A DNA stretch of 64,000 nucleotides from contig NZ_JASLDS010000030.1 of assembly GCF_030151385.1 (NCBI RefSeq), positions 62,001 through 126,000 of the forward strand, written 5' to 3'. The notes under the pieces are model-generated. The model searched no databases. It had not been told where the DNA came from and was given only the letters and a program-made list of their open reading frames with translations. Source of the stretch: Soonwooa sp. (lineage in GTDB: Bacteria; Bacteroidota; Bacteroidia; Flavobacteriales; Weeksellaceae). Positions 25,544 to 34,636 of this stretch are shown here, piece by piece; within the stretch, counting starts at the first letter, position 1, and each line of letters begins with the position of its first letter. A program made the position numbers and the translations under genes.

Positions 25544-26029
25544 ATGTTTAAAAAAAAATTTACCATCGTCCTTATTTCATTTCTATTAATAAATTGTTCT
25601 AAACAAGAAAAGGCACAATTTGTAAAAAGCGAAGATTTTATTAGAGATTGGAGCGTCGTGAGATACCCTTATTCTGATGCAACATTGAGCCTTATGAGTA
25701 ATCATAACTTCTCCTATTCAGAAAATGGGCATATGTCAGGCTCGTTTTCAGAAGGTACTTGGCAAAAGAAAGGAGACACTTTAATTTTAAATTCTAATCA
25801 ACAAAAAGACTGCTTTTATCTAGATGATTTTTCTTTGAATACCAAAACATTGAATGACGAATTATGGACTTCCATAAAAGATTGTCAACCAAAAGATGGC
25901 TCAGACTTCTTTACGGAATTTAAGAATTCAAAATTCATTGTTAAAAAAGATTCTTTAATTTACCTCGACCTAAACCCTGATTATAAAAAGCAATATGGGA
26001 ATTATAAAATCTATAAATTCCCATATTAA
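25544..26029 (+). CDS. Small predicted lipoprotein of unknown function
   Basis: A 161-residue protein with a lysine-rich signal peptide and lipobox LINC (lipidated Cys18). The mature part contains GSFSEGTWQKKGDTLILNSNQQ, the strand pattern of small lipocalin-like domains that bind in a beta-barrel; this is an impression, not a firm match. There are two further cysteines (CFYLDD and DCQPKD). It converges with the giant T9SS gene, whose stop lies 34 bp away. Confidence 0.75.
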   Translation: MFKKKFTIVLISFLLINCSKQEKAQFVKSEDFIRDWSVVRYPYSDATLSLMSNHNFSYSENGHMSGSFSEGTWQKKGDTLILNSNQQKDCFYLDDFSLNTKTLNDELWTSIKDCQPKDGSDFFTEFKNSKFIVKKDSLIYLDLNPDYKKQYGNYKIYKFPY

Positions 26030-26063
26030 CTTTCTGTATCTTTCTAGTTCGACTTCAATAGGC

Positions 26064-29000
26064 TTACTCTCTATTTTTCAATAAAATCCAGCCATTTCGC
26101 TGATTTCCGTCTGGTGTTTTAATCACATACCAATAAGTAGCAGTTGGCAATGGAGCACCTTTTATCTTCCCGTCCCAAATGATTTCGGTATTACTAGATT
26201 TTTCAAAAACAAGTCTATTGTAACGATCATAAATTTGCATCGTTGTATTTTGTCCGTTGAAAAAGCCTAATTCAGAAATTTTCCACGTATCGTTAATTCC
26301 ATCAGCATTTGGTGTGATAACATTTTGTGCAGACAATACATAAGCTGCAGTTGCAGAAGAAATACAATTATTATCACTCTGGTTATCCGCATATCTAACA
26401 TAGAATTTTCTTATCCCTTTCGGAACATTTACAAAAACATTGCTTGTTTGCCAACTTCCAAATGATTCGTAAGTATATTCAATCGTTCTGTTAGGATTTG
26501 CCGCAGTAGCAATAACCTGCACGCTATTAATATCAACAATAATATTGGTAATAACTGGCACATCGTAAGGTATCAATGTTACAGGATCTGCAGTATAAGA
26601 ACAGCCATTGTTTGCTATAATAGTAACTTTGTAAACTCCCTCTTTGTTAGTTGACAAAACTAATGGATCTGTGTAAGCGCCAGTAGTTTCGGATCCGTCA
26701 GGTCCTAAAATTTTATACGAAACTGGAGTCAAACCAAGATTAAAAATATTAGAAGGATCAATTTTAATATAGGCATTTTCTAAACTTTTACAATAATAAA
26801 TCTCATTGTCTTGCATTGTAAATATTGGTGTCACCTTTGGATTAAAAGTAATAATTCCTTTTCGTGGACATTGACTTCCAGGAAAAATAATTTTCACAAA
26901 AACCGAAGTTAAATCACCTATTAAAAACTGCGTATCATTTGGAATTTTATTACCAGCAATTAAATCTGCTTCAGTTAAATAAAACTCAAGGTTAGATGCA
27001 CTTGCAATTCGTGGATCATTTTTAATTTGATTAAGATCTATCTTATCATACACGCAAAAATTAGAAATGGTGAACGGCATAGTGGAAACATCTCCAAAAT
27101 CGAAATCAAGTTTCATAAAATGGGCACAATCTCCACCACCACCATCTGCCTGAATCCAAACAAAAGAATTACTGAAAGGATCTGGATGAAAATTAATTTC
27201 CTCATCTGGTGTTAATGCTGGACTTGTTGGCGAAATATGGAATGTAAACTTAACACCTAGCGTTGCCTCATAATCATTTAGAAAACTATTTCCCGGAAGG
27301 CTGTTTGCAATTTTAGCATTAACCCAATCTCTTAGATTGAAGGTGTAATTTCCATCTAGCTTATCATTACAAATCGGTATCTTAGGCTCTGGTTTAACGG
27401 CAAAATCAGTTTCATTAGGGTTGGTGATTCTTATTCCGAAAGATTTAACAGAATAACAACCTTGGTTAGACTCAAAGCGAACCCACAAAACTTTTCTTAC
27501 ATCAGTGACATTTAATGGATATACTGTTGGATTTGGAATTCTCGCTGTTACAACATCTGCTTCGGCATCACTTTGCGATTCATAAAAATAGACATGTGTA
27601 ATAAATCCAGACAATGGAGGATTCGTTTCATCATAAATTTTAGGAATTATTTCTTCTAAATTAAAATCCAAGATTTGGTTCGTGACATTACATCTTAATA
27701 GATATTGTTTATCCTTTAGCTTGATCGGAGTATTAGTTACATTAACATTAAAAATAATTTTAGCAACTGTATAGCAATCAGAAGTCGTTTTTCCAATTTT
27801 AAGATAAATAGTCTCTTGTCCAGAAAATGGAAGTTCAAAATTATTTAAAGAACCTATAATCTCATTACTTAAAAAATTAGTGGTAGGATTAAAATTTCTA
27901 AAGTATTGAACCTTGTTATTAACATCCGTTGGATCTGTTAAGAATTGTGGTGCGTATTTGGTAAGATCAACGAAAATTTTGCCATCTGCATTATCGTCAC
28001 AATTGATGCTAACCGTTATTTCATCTTTTAAAACATCAATACTCTTGAGACTAAATTTATACTCTAACAGATCGGACTGACATGATGTATTATAACCCGA
28101 TGTTATCTTGACAAACACAGATTTAATTGGTGTTGTCGAATCTAAGCTTACCTGTGTAATTTCGTTAGTACCAGCGGAATCCTCGTAATATTTAACATCA
28201 GGCTTTGGCTGTTGAAAAATCATCGTTGCCAAAATTTGATTTGTATAATCAATAAGATTTTTTGTTACCGCTTCATTATTTTTAGTACAAATAATAATAG
28301 GATTTGTAGGATTGAGAACAGGAAATGTCTCCACCGAATAAACAAGTCTCACAATCACATAGCAACGGCTATCTGGATCTGTCCCCTTACTATATTTTGC
28401 ATAGAAAGTTTTTGATACTTCATTAGCTAATAAAATTTGTTGTGGAAGTATATTGGCAACTCCTAACGTATCTAATATTGCATCATCTAGATTTGCGTAG
28501 AAACGCTTTGTAAGTCCAACAGCATTAACTGGTTGAGTTACTTTAATAATATTTTGAAAGTCAGCATCAAGATTAATTTGTCGGTCTACTGCTGATTTAC
28601 ATAAGTAAATATTAGCATCTTCTGTATCAAATTTTGTAGGATCATCAGGTACGCTATCTTCATCGGCATCATTAATGTTCACAATAATTTTTTCAAACTG
28701 CGCTTTAACATTTATTTTCACAATTGATGAACATTGCGTTTTACAGAGTGTAGTATCTTGTTCGCTAGGCGTAATTCTTACCCAAAGCTCGTAGGTATAA
28801 TCTTTTAATGGATCACCTTCATCAACATAATTCATGATGCCAATATTATTTTTAGCATCATCTTCAGTTTGATGAACAGTAATAATGGCATCTGGGTCAG
28901 CAGTAAAAACAATGGAATGATCCTTAAAAAATTTAGTCCATTTAAAATCTGTTTCTCGAAGTGGAGGATTCATTCCTGGAATAACAACATCACAAATATT

Positions 29001-30611
29001 AATCATAATAGGATCAGGAATCGAAAGAATGGGAGGCCCAGTTGTAATAACCACATCTATTGGCCCCAATGTAATATCTCCGCAAGATGTCGTTGCAACA
29101 ACATAAATCTTTGTAGTTCCAGTTAAATCTGCTTTGGTAACAAAAGCTCCGGTAGGACTATCTATACGAAACTTAACAGCAGTTGGCTGGAAACTTGAGT
29201 CAAATAACTGACATAGTAACTTGCTGAGGTCATAGTCTTTCTTCATACTCTCACATACCTGCACCGAATGTGTAAGGAGCGCATCCGTCGCATCTTCAAT
29301 TTTAACAAATGCAACTCTGTAACAAGCTGGATTTGTTTTATTTTCTACACGAACATGATATTTGACATTATTATCTAAGGCAACTGCAGGATTTAATGGC
29401 GGAACAATTCCCAACTCGGCATCCGATGGTGATAAATAGAATTTGTAATTAAATGCTGAAGATCCTCTTACTCCAAATTCATTATTTGGTAAACTTGGCA
29501 CAAGAAGACTCTCATAAAAATCATTTTGATGATAAGTCGTTACAGCACCATTACAAATAGGTTGCGTAACATCTTTTACTAGTGGATAATCTAATGAAAA
29601 TTTAAAAACGATCTCTTTTTCAACCTCCAGAACGTCACCATTCTTTAACTTATAAAAAGCTTTTGCACTATATTGTTCTACATCAAGTTTTGGACAAACA
29701 TTAACTTGAAGTTTATTATCATTACCTCCTAATTTTTGACCATTATTAAACCATTGGATGTTTCGTAACATATCTGCTCCAGACGGTTGAAATCTCCATC
29801 CTTCATTACTTGCAGCCCAAACACTTCCATTTCTCCCAGGTGCAGCGATACCTTGATAACTATTATCTGTAAGTCCAATAATAGCCGATTTTCTATTTGC
29901 AGTGCTATCTGGCGTTGGTTTGTCCTTTACAAAAATATCAACAACACTCGTCAATTCTTGAAGTACAATTTGCGAAGTACTATGTTGATTAGTACCAACA
30001 ATTCTAACATTGTTAAAGTTAATCACTAATTTTCGGCACGGATAATCATCAACAACATCAATGGAAATTGTACTTTCTCCCTTTACAAATTCTAAATCTT
30101 GATAAACTCCAAAAATTGCTAATTTTGGAAGATTGGCTGATGGAATCTGATGTCCTTCAAAATCGCTCGGACTATAGTCATTCTCCTGAAGATCATTACG
30201 AAAAGTAATGAATCCATTGCTACTTATAATGAAGGAATCGTAAACCTTTCCGTAATACGAAAAAACAAAAGCCTTACTTCCAAAAAACTGAGAATCATTA
30301 AAATTAATTCGTTTAACGAAATCTTCATCTCTAATTGACTCGCTTCCATAGATGTCCAAAACTTGTCCACCTGCATAATTAGCATAAGGTGCGTACGGAG
30401 TACTAGAAACATTATAAGTTTCGGATCCTGACAAAGTGGGAAAAGTAGCAAACAGATCAATGCAGTTGTTTGTATTAAGATAATTACAATCTAGCTTAAC
30501 ACTTCCTCCGAAACCTCCATGTTGGTCTTTTAAAGTTGGACAAATTTGTCCATAAATATAAGCTTGTGAAACAAGGAAGCAGAAGAATATGAATTTGTAG
30601 AGATGTTTCAC
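26064..30611 (-). CDS. Large secreted T9SS type B (gliding motility-associated C-terminal) protein
   Basis: A 1515-residue exported protein. The signal peptide covers about 1-21 (ending YGQ). Residues 40-280 look like a lectin-like or nidogen-like beta region (FVFSYYGKVYDSFIISSNGFITF). The middle consists of repeated blocks of about 100 residues with cysteines and PxxxxICN-like openings. The C-terminus is a type B sorting domain: NVITPNADGINDTWKI, MQIYDRYNRLVFE and ATYWYVI. Type B tails are attached to very large surface adhesins in flavobacteria. It has no accompanying PorP/SprF-like gene here, which is unusual. Confidence 0.92.
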   Translation of the reverse strand: MKHLYKFIFFCFLVSQAYIYGQICPTLKDQHGGFGGSVKLDCNYLNTNNCIDLFATFPTLSGSETYNVSSTPYAPYANYAGGQVLDIYGSESIRDEDFVKRINFNDSQFFGSKAFVFSYYGKVYDSFIISSNGFITFRNDLQENDYSPSDFEGHQIPSANLPKLAIFGVYQDLEFVKGESTISIDVVDDYPCRKLVINFNNVRIVGTNQHSTSQIVLQELTSVVDIFVKDKPTPDSTANRKSAIIGLTDNSYQGIAAPGRNGSVWAASNEGWRFQPSGADMLRNIQWFNNGQKLGGNDNKLQVNVCPKLDVEQYSAKAFYKLKNGDVLEVEKEIVFKFSLDYPLVKDVTQPICNGAVTTYHQNDFYESLLVPSLPNNEFGVRGSSAFNYKFYLSPSDAELGIVPPLNPAVALDNNVKYHVRVENKTNPACYRVAFVKIEDATDALLTHSVQVCESMKKDYDLSKLLCQLFDSSFQPTAVKFRIDSPTGAFVTKADLTGTTKIYVVATTSCGDITLGPIDVVITTGPPILSIPDPIMINICDVVIPGMNPPLRETDFKWTKFFKDHSIVFTADPDAIITVHQTEDDAKNNIGIMNYVDEGDPLKDYTYELWVRITPSEQDTTLCKTQCSSIVKINVKAQFEKIIVNINDADEDSVPDDPTKFDTEDANIYLCKSAVDRQINLDADFQNIIKVTQPVNAVGLTKRFYANLDDAILDTLGVANILPQQILLANEVSKTFYAKYSKGTDPDSRCYVIVRLVYSVETFPVLNPTNPIIICTKNNEAVTKNLIDYTNQILATMIFQQPKPDVKYYEDSAGTNEITQVSLDSTTPIKSVFVKITSGYNTSCQSDLLEYKFSLKSIDVLKDEITVSINCDDNADGKIFVDLTKYAPQFLTDPTDVNNKVQYFRNFNPTTNFLSNEIIGSLNNFELPFSGQETIYLKIGKTTSDCYTVAKIIFNVNVTNTPIKLKDKQYLLRCNVTNQILDFNLEEIIPKIYDETNPPLSGFITHVYFYESQSDAEADVVTARIPNPTVYPLNVTDVRKVLWVRFESNQGCYSVKSFGIRITNPNETDFAVKPEPKIPICNDKLDGNYTFNLRDWVNAKIANSLPGNSFLNDYEATLGVKFTFHISPTSPALTPDEEINFHPDPFSNSFVWIQADGGGGDCAHFMKLDFDFGDVSTMPFTISNFCVYDKIDLNQIKNDPRIASASNLEFYLTEADLIAGNKIPNDTQFLIGDLTSVFVKIIFPGSQCPRKGIITFNPKVTPIFTMQDNEIYYCKSLENAYIKIDPSNIFNLGLTPVSYKILGPDGSETTGAYTDPLVLSTNKEGVYKVTIIANNGCSYTADPVTLIPYDVPVITNIIVDINSVQVIATAANPNRTIEYTYESFGSWQTSNVFVNVPKGIRKFYVRYADNQSDNNCISSATAAYVLSAQNVITPNADGINDTWKISELGFFNGQNTTMQIYDRYNRLVFEKSSNTEIIWDGKIKGAPLPTATYWYVIKTPDGNQRNGWILLKNRE

Positions 30612-30628
30612 TTTTATAGAATTTAAAG

Positions 30629-30636
30629 CAAAAGTA
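30629..30636 (-). promoter_or_regulatory. -7 box (TACTTTTG) for the T9SS type B gene
   Basis: The minus strand reads TACTTTTG, a good TAnnTTTG match, 18 bp upstream of the ATG. Confidence 0.4.
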
Positions 30637-30688
30637 ATAATTTACAGAATTGCTTTATAATTTATTTTTTAAGCATATTTAACAGTCT

Positions 30689-31447
30689 TCACTCGAAGTT
30701 GGTCAAAATCCCAATTTTTGTGGTCATCTTGATGAAAAGATCATCAAAATTTTTCTTGGTAATGTACAAACTTGCACTCGTTTTATCCGACTGAATTTGT
30801 TTCGCGATATAATCCTTCTCAGCTGTTGTCAGAAATTTATCATCACTTACATGATAATTCCCCAAACTCGCTAATGTAATTACACGATCATTAAGAATCC
30901 ATTTTCTAATTTCAGCATCACGAAAGTCAGATGGCTTAACATTCAGTTTTGCCTTTCCGTATTGTTTGTCCATCGCCTCTATAAAGTTGGCAATGTCTGT
31001 TTTCTTCAACTTTTGAGAAGCGGAAGCCAACATCAACAGATTATTGTCCATATCCGTTATGGCAGTTAACTCCACGAAATTAAGATTCTTAAAATAGCTC
31101 AGTCGAAAATCCTTTGCCCAAGTATTCATGCCGCCAGTACCTGTAACTTTGTAGGTAATTGCAAAAGCCTCTTTTCTTCGAAAATCACTTCCAGACGCAT
31201 CGATGGTATCTGCCGTTGATTCAAAGAAATAAATTGGCGATTTACCAGCTTCCATTTGGTCATGAAACTCGGACCATTTTACTTTCATAGATTTTGCGTA
31301 ATACTTCTTGGCATTAAAGTTTTTAAAATTAAGCGCTTCCATATTAAAATTTGCATCTTCCAAACTGGGACTCGATTGGCAAGAAAACAAACCAAAAGTT
31401 AAAATTAGGAAAAAGAAGCCCAAATACTTCTCAAATAAAACTCTCAT
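30689..31447 (-). CDS. Predicted lipoprotein of unknown function
   Basis: A 252-residue protein with a long signal peptide and lipobox LFSC (Cys23). The mature chain alternates helices and strands (KMKSKWSE-like helices; FAITYKVTGTGG). There are no cysteines after the lipid anchor. I recognise no domain. The small two-helix membrane protein at 31451-31780 ends 3 bp before its start, so the two genes are almost certainly co-transcribed and may act together at the envelope. Confidence 0.74.
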   Translation of the reverse strand: MRVLFEKYLGFFFLILTFGLFSCQSSPSLEDANFNMEALNFKNFNAKKYYAKSMKVKWSEFHDQMEAGKSPIYFFESTADTIDASGSDFRRKEAFAITYKVTGTGGMNTWAKDFRLSYFKNLNFVELTAITDMDNNLLMLASASQKLKKTDIANFIEAMDKQYGKAKLNVKPSDFRDAEIRKWILNDRVITLASLGNYHVSDDKFLTTAEKDYIAKQIQSDKTSASLYITKKNFDDLFIKMTTKIGILTNFE

Positions 31448-31450
31448 CAG

Positions 31451-31780
31451 CTATACTTTATTTACATTTCTTGGCATTAAAGAAACAACAATCAAAATAA
31501 TAATTTGTGTTATGATAATAAAAATTGCAAAAACTTGTTTTTCAAAAGCATGTCCAGCAATTTTTCGATCGAGTGCGCGTCCAGCATCAATACCAGCTAT
31601 TAACTTCTCTTTTTCACAATTATCAATATCTTTTCGCTCTTGTATTTCCCATTTCTGCTGTGCAGCAAATTGGTCATTCTTGTTAGATGGAATGTCCAAT
31701 GAATTCATCTGATTTATGAAAAACCAAGCCGAAACAACAATTGTGACGAGACACAAAATAATAGCAATCCATTTTTTCAT
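31451..31780 (-). CDS. Small two-helix membrane protein
   Basis: A 109-residue protein with an N-terminal hydrophobic helix (about 3-23) and a second one at about 83-104 (VFAIFIIITQIIILIVVSL). The loop between is charged and carries one cysteine (DNCEKEK). The family is unknown. It is placed directly before a lipoprotein gene with a 3-bp gap. The region between the helices would be periplasmic if both ends are cytoplasmic, but the charge balance does not settle this. Confidence 0.68.
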   Translation of the reverse strand: MKKWIAIILCLVTIVVSAWFFINQMNSLDIPSNKNDQFAAQQKWEIQERKDIDNCEKEKLIAGIDAGRALDRKIAGHAFEKQVFAIFIIITQIIILIVVSLMPRNVNKV

Positions 31781-31882
31781 ACTAACAATTTATGTAAAAC
31801 TTAGATCTTGTTTTGTAATTAAAACAAAGTCTAAGTTATGATTTTGATTAAATTTACAGCTAAATTCATCAAACTATTTCAA

Positions 31883-32689
31883 ATGAACATTTCTAAAACA
31901 TTATCAACACTTATTATTTGCTTTTTTTTAGCTTTAAATTTTAGTACTACAAAAGCACAAAGTGAAGATACAATTCCGCAACATGACAGCTTAAGAATAG
32001 ATTCAAAAATACTGAATGAAAGTCGATTGATTAATATTTGGATTCCCGAAGAATACCGAAATTCTTCAAAAACACTTCCTGTTCTTTATATGCCAGATGG
32101 CGGTCTTAAAGAAGATTTTCCGCATGTTGCAAATACTTTGGCTCAACTTATCTCGGATAAAAAAGTCCCAGCTTATATTCTTGTTGGGATCGAAAACACA
32201 CAACGTCGCCGCGATTTGACACCACCGACGCAAGTAAAAGAAGATAAAGAAATTGCACCTGTGGTTGGCGGCGCTGCAAATTTTCAAAAATTTATCGAGA
32301 CCGAATTATTCCCAATCATCAATAAAACTTACAAAACAAATAATAAAAAAGCCATTATCGGCGAATCTTTAGCTGGTCTTTTCATCATTGAAAGTCTTTT
32401 GAAAAAACCCGCGATGTTTGATGCATATATTGCCATCGATCCTTCTCTTTGGTGGAATAATGAAAGTTTAATAAAAAACTCTAACAAGCTTTTGAAGCAA
32501 TTGAAAAGCACAAAAAAACTTTGGATTGCAGCTTCCTCTGATATGATACCAACTGTTACTAAATTTGATAAACAAGTAAAAGCTTCAAAGACAAAAATCA
32601 AGTACCATTATGTTGAAGCGCCAAAAGAAGATCACAGCACAATTTACAAAGCGGTTGAAGCACAAGCCTTAATTTGGGCATTGAATTAA
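31883..32689 (+). CDS. Exported esterase D-like alpha/beta hydrolase
   Basis: A periplasmic or secreted serine hydrolase of the esterase D (PF00756) type. I start at the ATG at 31883 (Met16 of a longer frame from 31838), because it begins a normal signal peptide ending TTKAQ and leaves 268 residues. The nucleophile is Ser162 in IIGESLAGLF (numbered from 31883), the acid lies around IDPSLWWNNE or SSDM, and the histidine is in KEDHSTIY. VGIENTQRRRDLTP is conserved in the family. Such enzymes cleave siderophore or acyl esters; the exact substrate is unknown. Confidence 0.87.
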   Translation: MNISKTLSTLIICFFLALNFSTTKAQSEDTIPQHDSLRIDSKILNESRLINIWIPEEYRNSSKTLPVLYMPDGGLKEDFPHVANTLAQLISDKKVPAYILVGIENTQRRRDLTPPTQVKEDKEIAPVVGGAANFQKFIETELFPIINKTYKTNNKKAIIGESLAGLFIIESLLKKPAMFDAYIAIDPSLWWNNESLIKNSNKLLKQLKSTKKLWIAASSDMIPTVTKFDKQVKASKTKIKYHYVEAPKEDHSTIYKAVEAQALIWALN

Positions 32690-32701
32690 TTTTGAATCTT
32701 T

Positions 32702-32788
32702 TGTCAGTACACGCAAATTTTGAAAAAATTGTATCGAGAACTTTTTAGGACGAGAAGTTCTCGATACGCTTCGCTACTCGAACTGACG
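32702..32788. repeat. Palindromic dispersed repeat (GTCAGT...ACTGAC with inner GTATCGAGAAC)
   Basis: A perfect 11-bp inverted repeat, GTATCGAGAAC (32731-32741) and GTTCTCGATAC (32757-32767), sits inside a 6-bp outer pair, GTCAGT (32703-32708) and ACTGAC (32782-32787). The right arm carries CGATACGCTTCGCTACTCGA. This type is frequent between genes in flavobacteria. No coding frame is seen. Confidence 0.72.
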
Positions 32789-32844
32789 AAGCCTTTATGT
32801 CCTTATAAGAAAGTACATTATCTAGAACTTAGTTGTATTAATCT

Positions 32845-32870
32845 AAAACTTCCCACTCCAAGGAAGTTTT
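32845..32870 (+). terminator. Terminator-like hairpin downstream of the esterase gene
   Basis: AAAACTTCC (32845-32853) and GGAAGTTTT (32862-32870) form a 9-bp stem with an 8-nt loop, then TTTATTT. It is 150 bp after the esterase stop, beyond the palindromic repeat. Confidence 0.7.
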
Positions 32871-32894
32871 TTTATTTAATATTTATCTCAAAAA

Positions 32895-32924
32895 AAATCG
32901 AGACCCATAAATGGACCTCGATTT
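32895..32924 (-). terminator. Terminator of the DUF2007 gene
   Basis: AAATCGAG (32895-32902) and CTCGATTT (32917-32924) form the stem. On the minus strand it is followed by a run of T residues. It lies 29 bp after the DUF2007 stop. Confidence 0.75.
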
Positions 32925-32953
32925 CTGTAAAACGTAAAATTTAAAATATGAAA

Positions 32954-33181
32954 TTATTTTTGGTTCTGTTGTAAATAAGCATCGATAATTTCGAATGCTT
33001 TTTGTTCTTCTTTCAAATCTACTTTCAACATCATATTGGTTGCAGTTGGTGTACTCATAAAGGATAAATAACTATTATCAACTTCACTTTCTATACCTGC
33101 AGCTTCTAACTTTGACTTCATCAATTGTATCTCCTGCTGGTTACTGCTTTCAAATACTGAAACTTTTGTTGTAACACTCAT
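32954..33181 (-). CDS. DUF2007-type small protein
   Basis: A 75-residue cytoplasmic protein with the ferredoxin-like babab pattern of DUF2007 'putative signal transducing proteins'. VSVFESSNQQEIQLMKSKLEAAGIESEVDNSY is the typical first half: the family begins with a line such as xVxxxxxxxEAxxxxxxLEsAGIxxxv. The second half (MMLKVDLKEEQKAFEIIDAYLQ) completes the fold. The function is unknown. It has its own terminator, is transcribed in the same direction as lat and lies downstream of it. Confidence 0.83.
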   Translation of the reverse strand: MSVTTKVSVFESSNQQEIQLMKSKLEAAGIESEVDNSYLSFMSTPTATNMMLKVDLKEEQKAFEIIDAYLQQNQK

Positions 33182-33264
33182 AAAATAGAATTTTAATTCA
33201 ACATCATTTAACTTTCCGTTCTTAAAATTACAAAAAATTTAATAAAACAACAAAATATTTGAAA

Positions 33265-34581
33265 TTATTTTTGTGTTAAAATTTCATCAATTTTATCCAA
33301 AACAATTTTAAGTTCTTCTTCCTTCACATTAAGATGTGGACGGAAACGCAAAGACTGATCACCACAATTAAGAATAATAATACCTTCTTCGAATAATCGC
33401 GATTGTAACCAATTTCTAGTATCATGATCTTTAAGATCAAATGCACACATCAAACCTTTGCCTCGAGCAGCAAAAACCTCATTTGGATGTTTTTCTTCCA
33501 AAGCTCTAAGACCATTAAGTAGATATTCGCCAGCTTTTCTAGAATACTCGATTAAATTTTCTTGTTCGATAACTTCCAAAACCAATTGGAAACGCAACAT
33601 ATCGATAAAGTTACCACCAAAAGTAGAATTAATACGAGAGCTTTCTGTGAAAACATTATGCTCTACCATATTCATTTTCTCTTTGTTGGCAAGGATTCCG
33701 CAAACTTGCGTCTTTTTACCAAACGTAATAATATCTGGATTTATACTAGATTGTTGGAAATTCCACATTGTTCCTGTCATTCCGATTCCCGTTTGTACTT
33801 CATCAAAAATCAAAAGGATATCGTTATCGTCGCAAATGCGTCTTAACTCAACAAAGAACTCATCACGGAAATGGTTATCGCCACCTTCTGCTTGGATTGG
33901 CTCAATAATAATACAAGCCACCTTATCAGGATGTGTAATAATCGCTTCTTCGATGTGTAATAAAGCAAGGCTTTCGTTTCTCATCGTTTCCTCCATACTG
34001 TCGTCCGTAATTGGGAAATTGATTTTTGGATTGATGATTCTTGGCCACTCGAACTTAGGGAAATATTGATATTTACGCGGATCAGAAGTATTTGTTAAAC
34101 ATAATGTATAACCACTTCTTCCGTGGAAAGCTTGTTTGAAATGAATTGCTAAGCTTCCTTCTGTTTTAATATCTTTTTGCCAGTTACGTCTTGTTTTCCA
34201 GTCAAAAGCAGCTTTTAGGGCATTTTCAACAGCCAAAGCGCCACCTTCGATAAAGAAACAATACTCTAACTCTTTCGGGATTGCTACACGCTCAAAAACC
34301 TTCATAAAGTCAGCGTATTCTTGCAAATACACATCACTAAGCGTTGGTTTGTAGATCGCCATTCTGCCCAACCATTCTGCTTTTTGCAAAACGTATGGAT
34401 GGTTGTAACCGATAGATGCCGAAGCAAACATCGAAAACATATCTAGATATTCTTTTCCTGATATACGGTCAACAATCCAAGAGCCATGCGACTTTTCGTA
34501 ATCCATTACAAAATCGAAGCCGTCAGCCAAAATATGCCTTCCCAAAACTTCTTTCACTTCGTTAGCTGTAATTGTACTCAT
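33265..34581 (-). CDS. lat: L-lysine 6-transaminase (lysine epsilon-aminotransferase)
   Basis: A PLP class III aminotransferase, 438 residues, that moves the epsilon-amino group of lysine to 2-oxoglutarate, giving 2-aminoadipate 6-semialdehyde. The PLP lysine is Lys289 (TFGKKTQ). The cofactor is further held by Asp260/Glu261 (LIFDEVQTG). The EPIQAEGGDNHF segment holds Glu232 at the position of the substrate-gating glutamate of mycobacterial LAT. AFHGRSGYTLCLTNT and WPRIINPK also match LAT over other class III enzymes. It follows the aldehyde dehydrogenase gene by 55 bp. The two form one pathway. Confidence 0.95.
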   Translation of the reverse strand: MSTITANEVKEVLGRHILADGFDFVMDYEKSHGSWIVDRISGKEYLDMFSMFASASIGYNHPYVLQKAEWLGRMAIYKPTLSDVYLQEYADFMKVFERVAIPKELEYCFFIEGGALAVENALKAAFDWKTRRNWQKDIKTEGSLAIHFKQAFHGRSGYTLCLTNTSDPRKYQYFPKFEWPRIINPKINFPITDDSMEETMRNESLALLHIEEAIITHPDKVACIIIEPIQAEGGDNHFRDEFFVELRRICDDNDILLIFDEVQTGIGMTGTMWNFQQSSINPDIITFGKKTQVCGILANKEKMNMVEHNVFTESSRINSTFGGNFIDMLRFQLVLEVIEQENLIEYSRKAGEYLLNGLRALEEKHPNEVFAARGKGLMCAFDLKDHDTRNWLQSRLFEEGIIILNCGDQSLRFRPHLNVKEEELKIVLDKIDEILTQK

Positions 34582-34636
34582 ATTAATTTTTATATTTTGA
34601 TTTGGTAATATTTATTAAGTTTAGGTTTGGTGTTTT

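Noticed and set aside
31838..31882. Upstream extension of the esterase frame
   Set aside because: It would put extra residues before a normal signal peptide beginning at the ATG at 31883.
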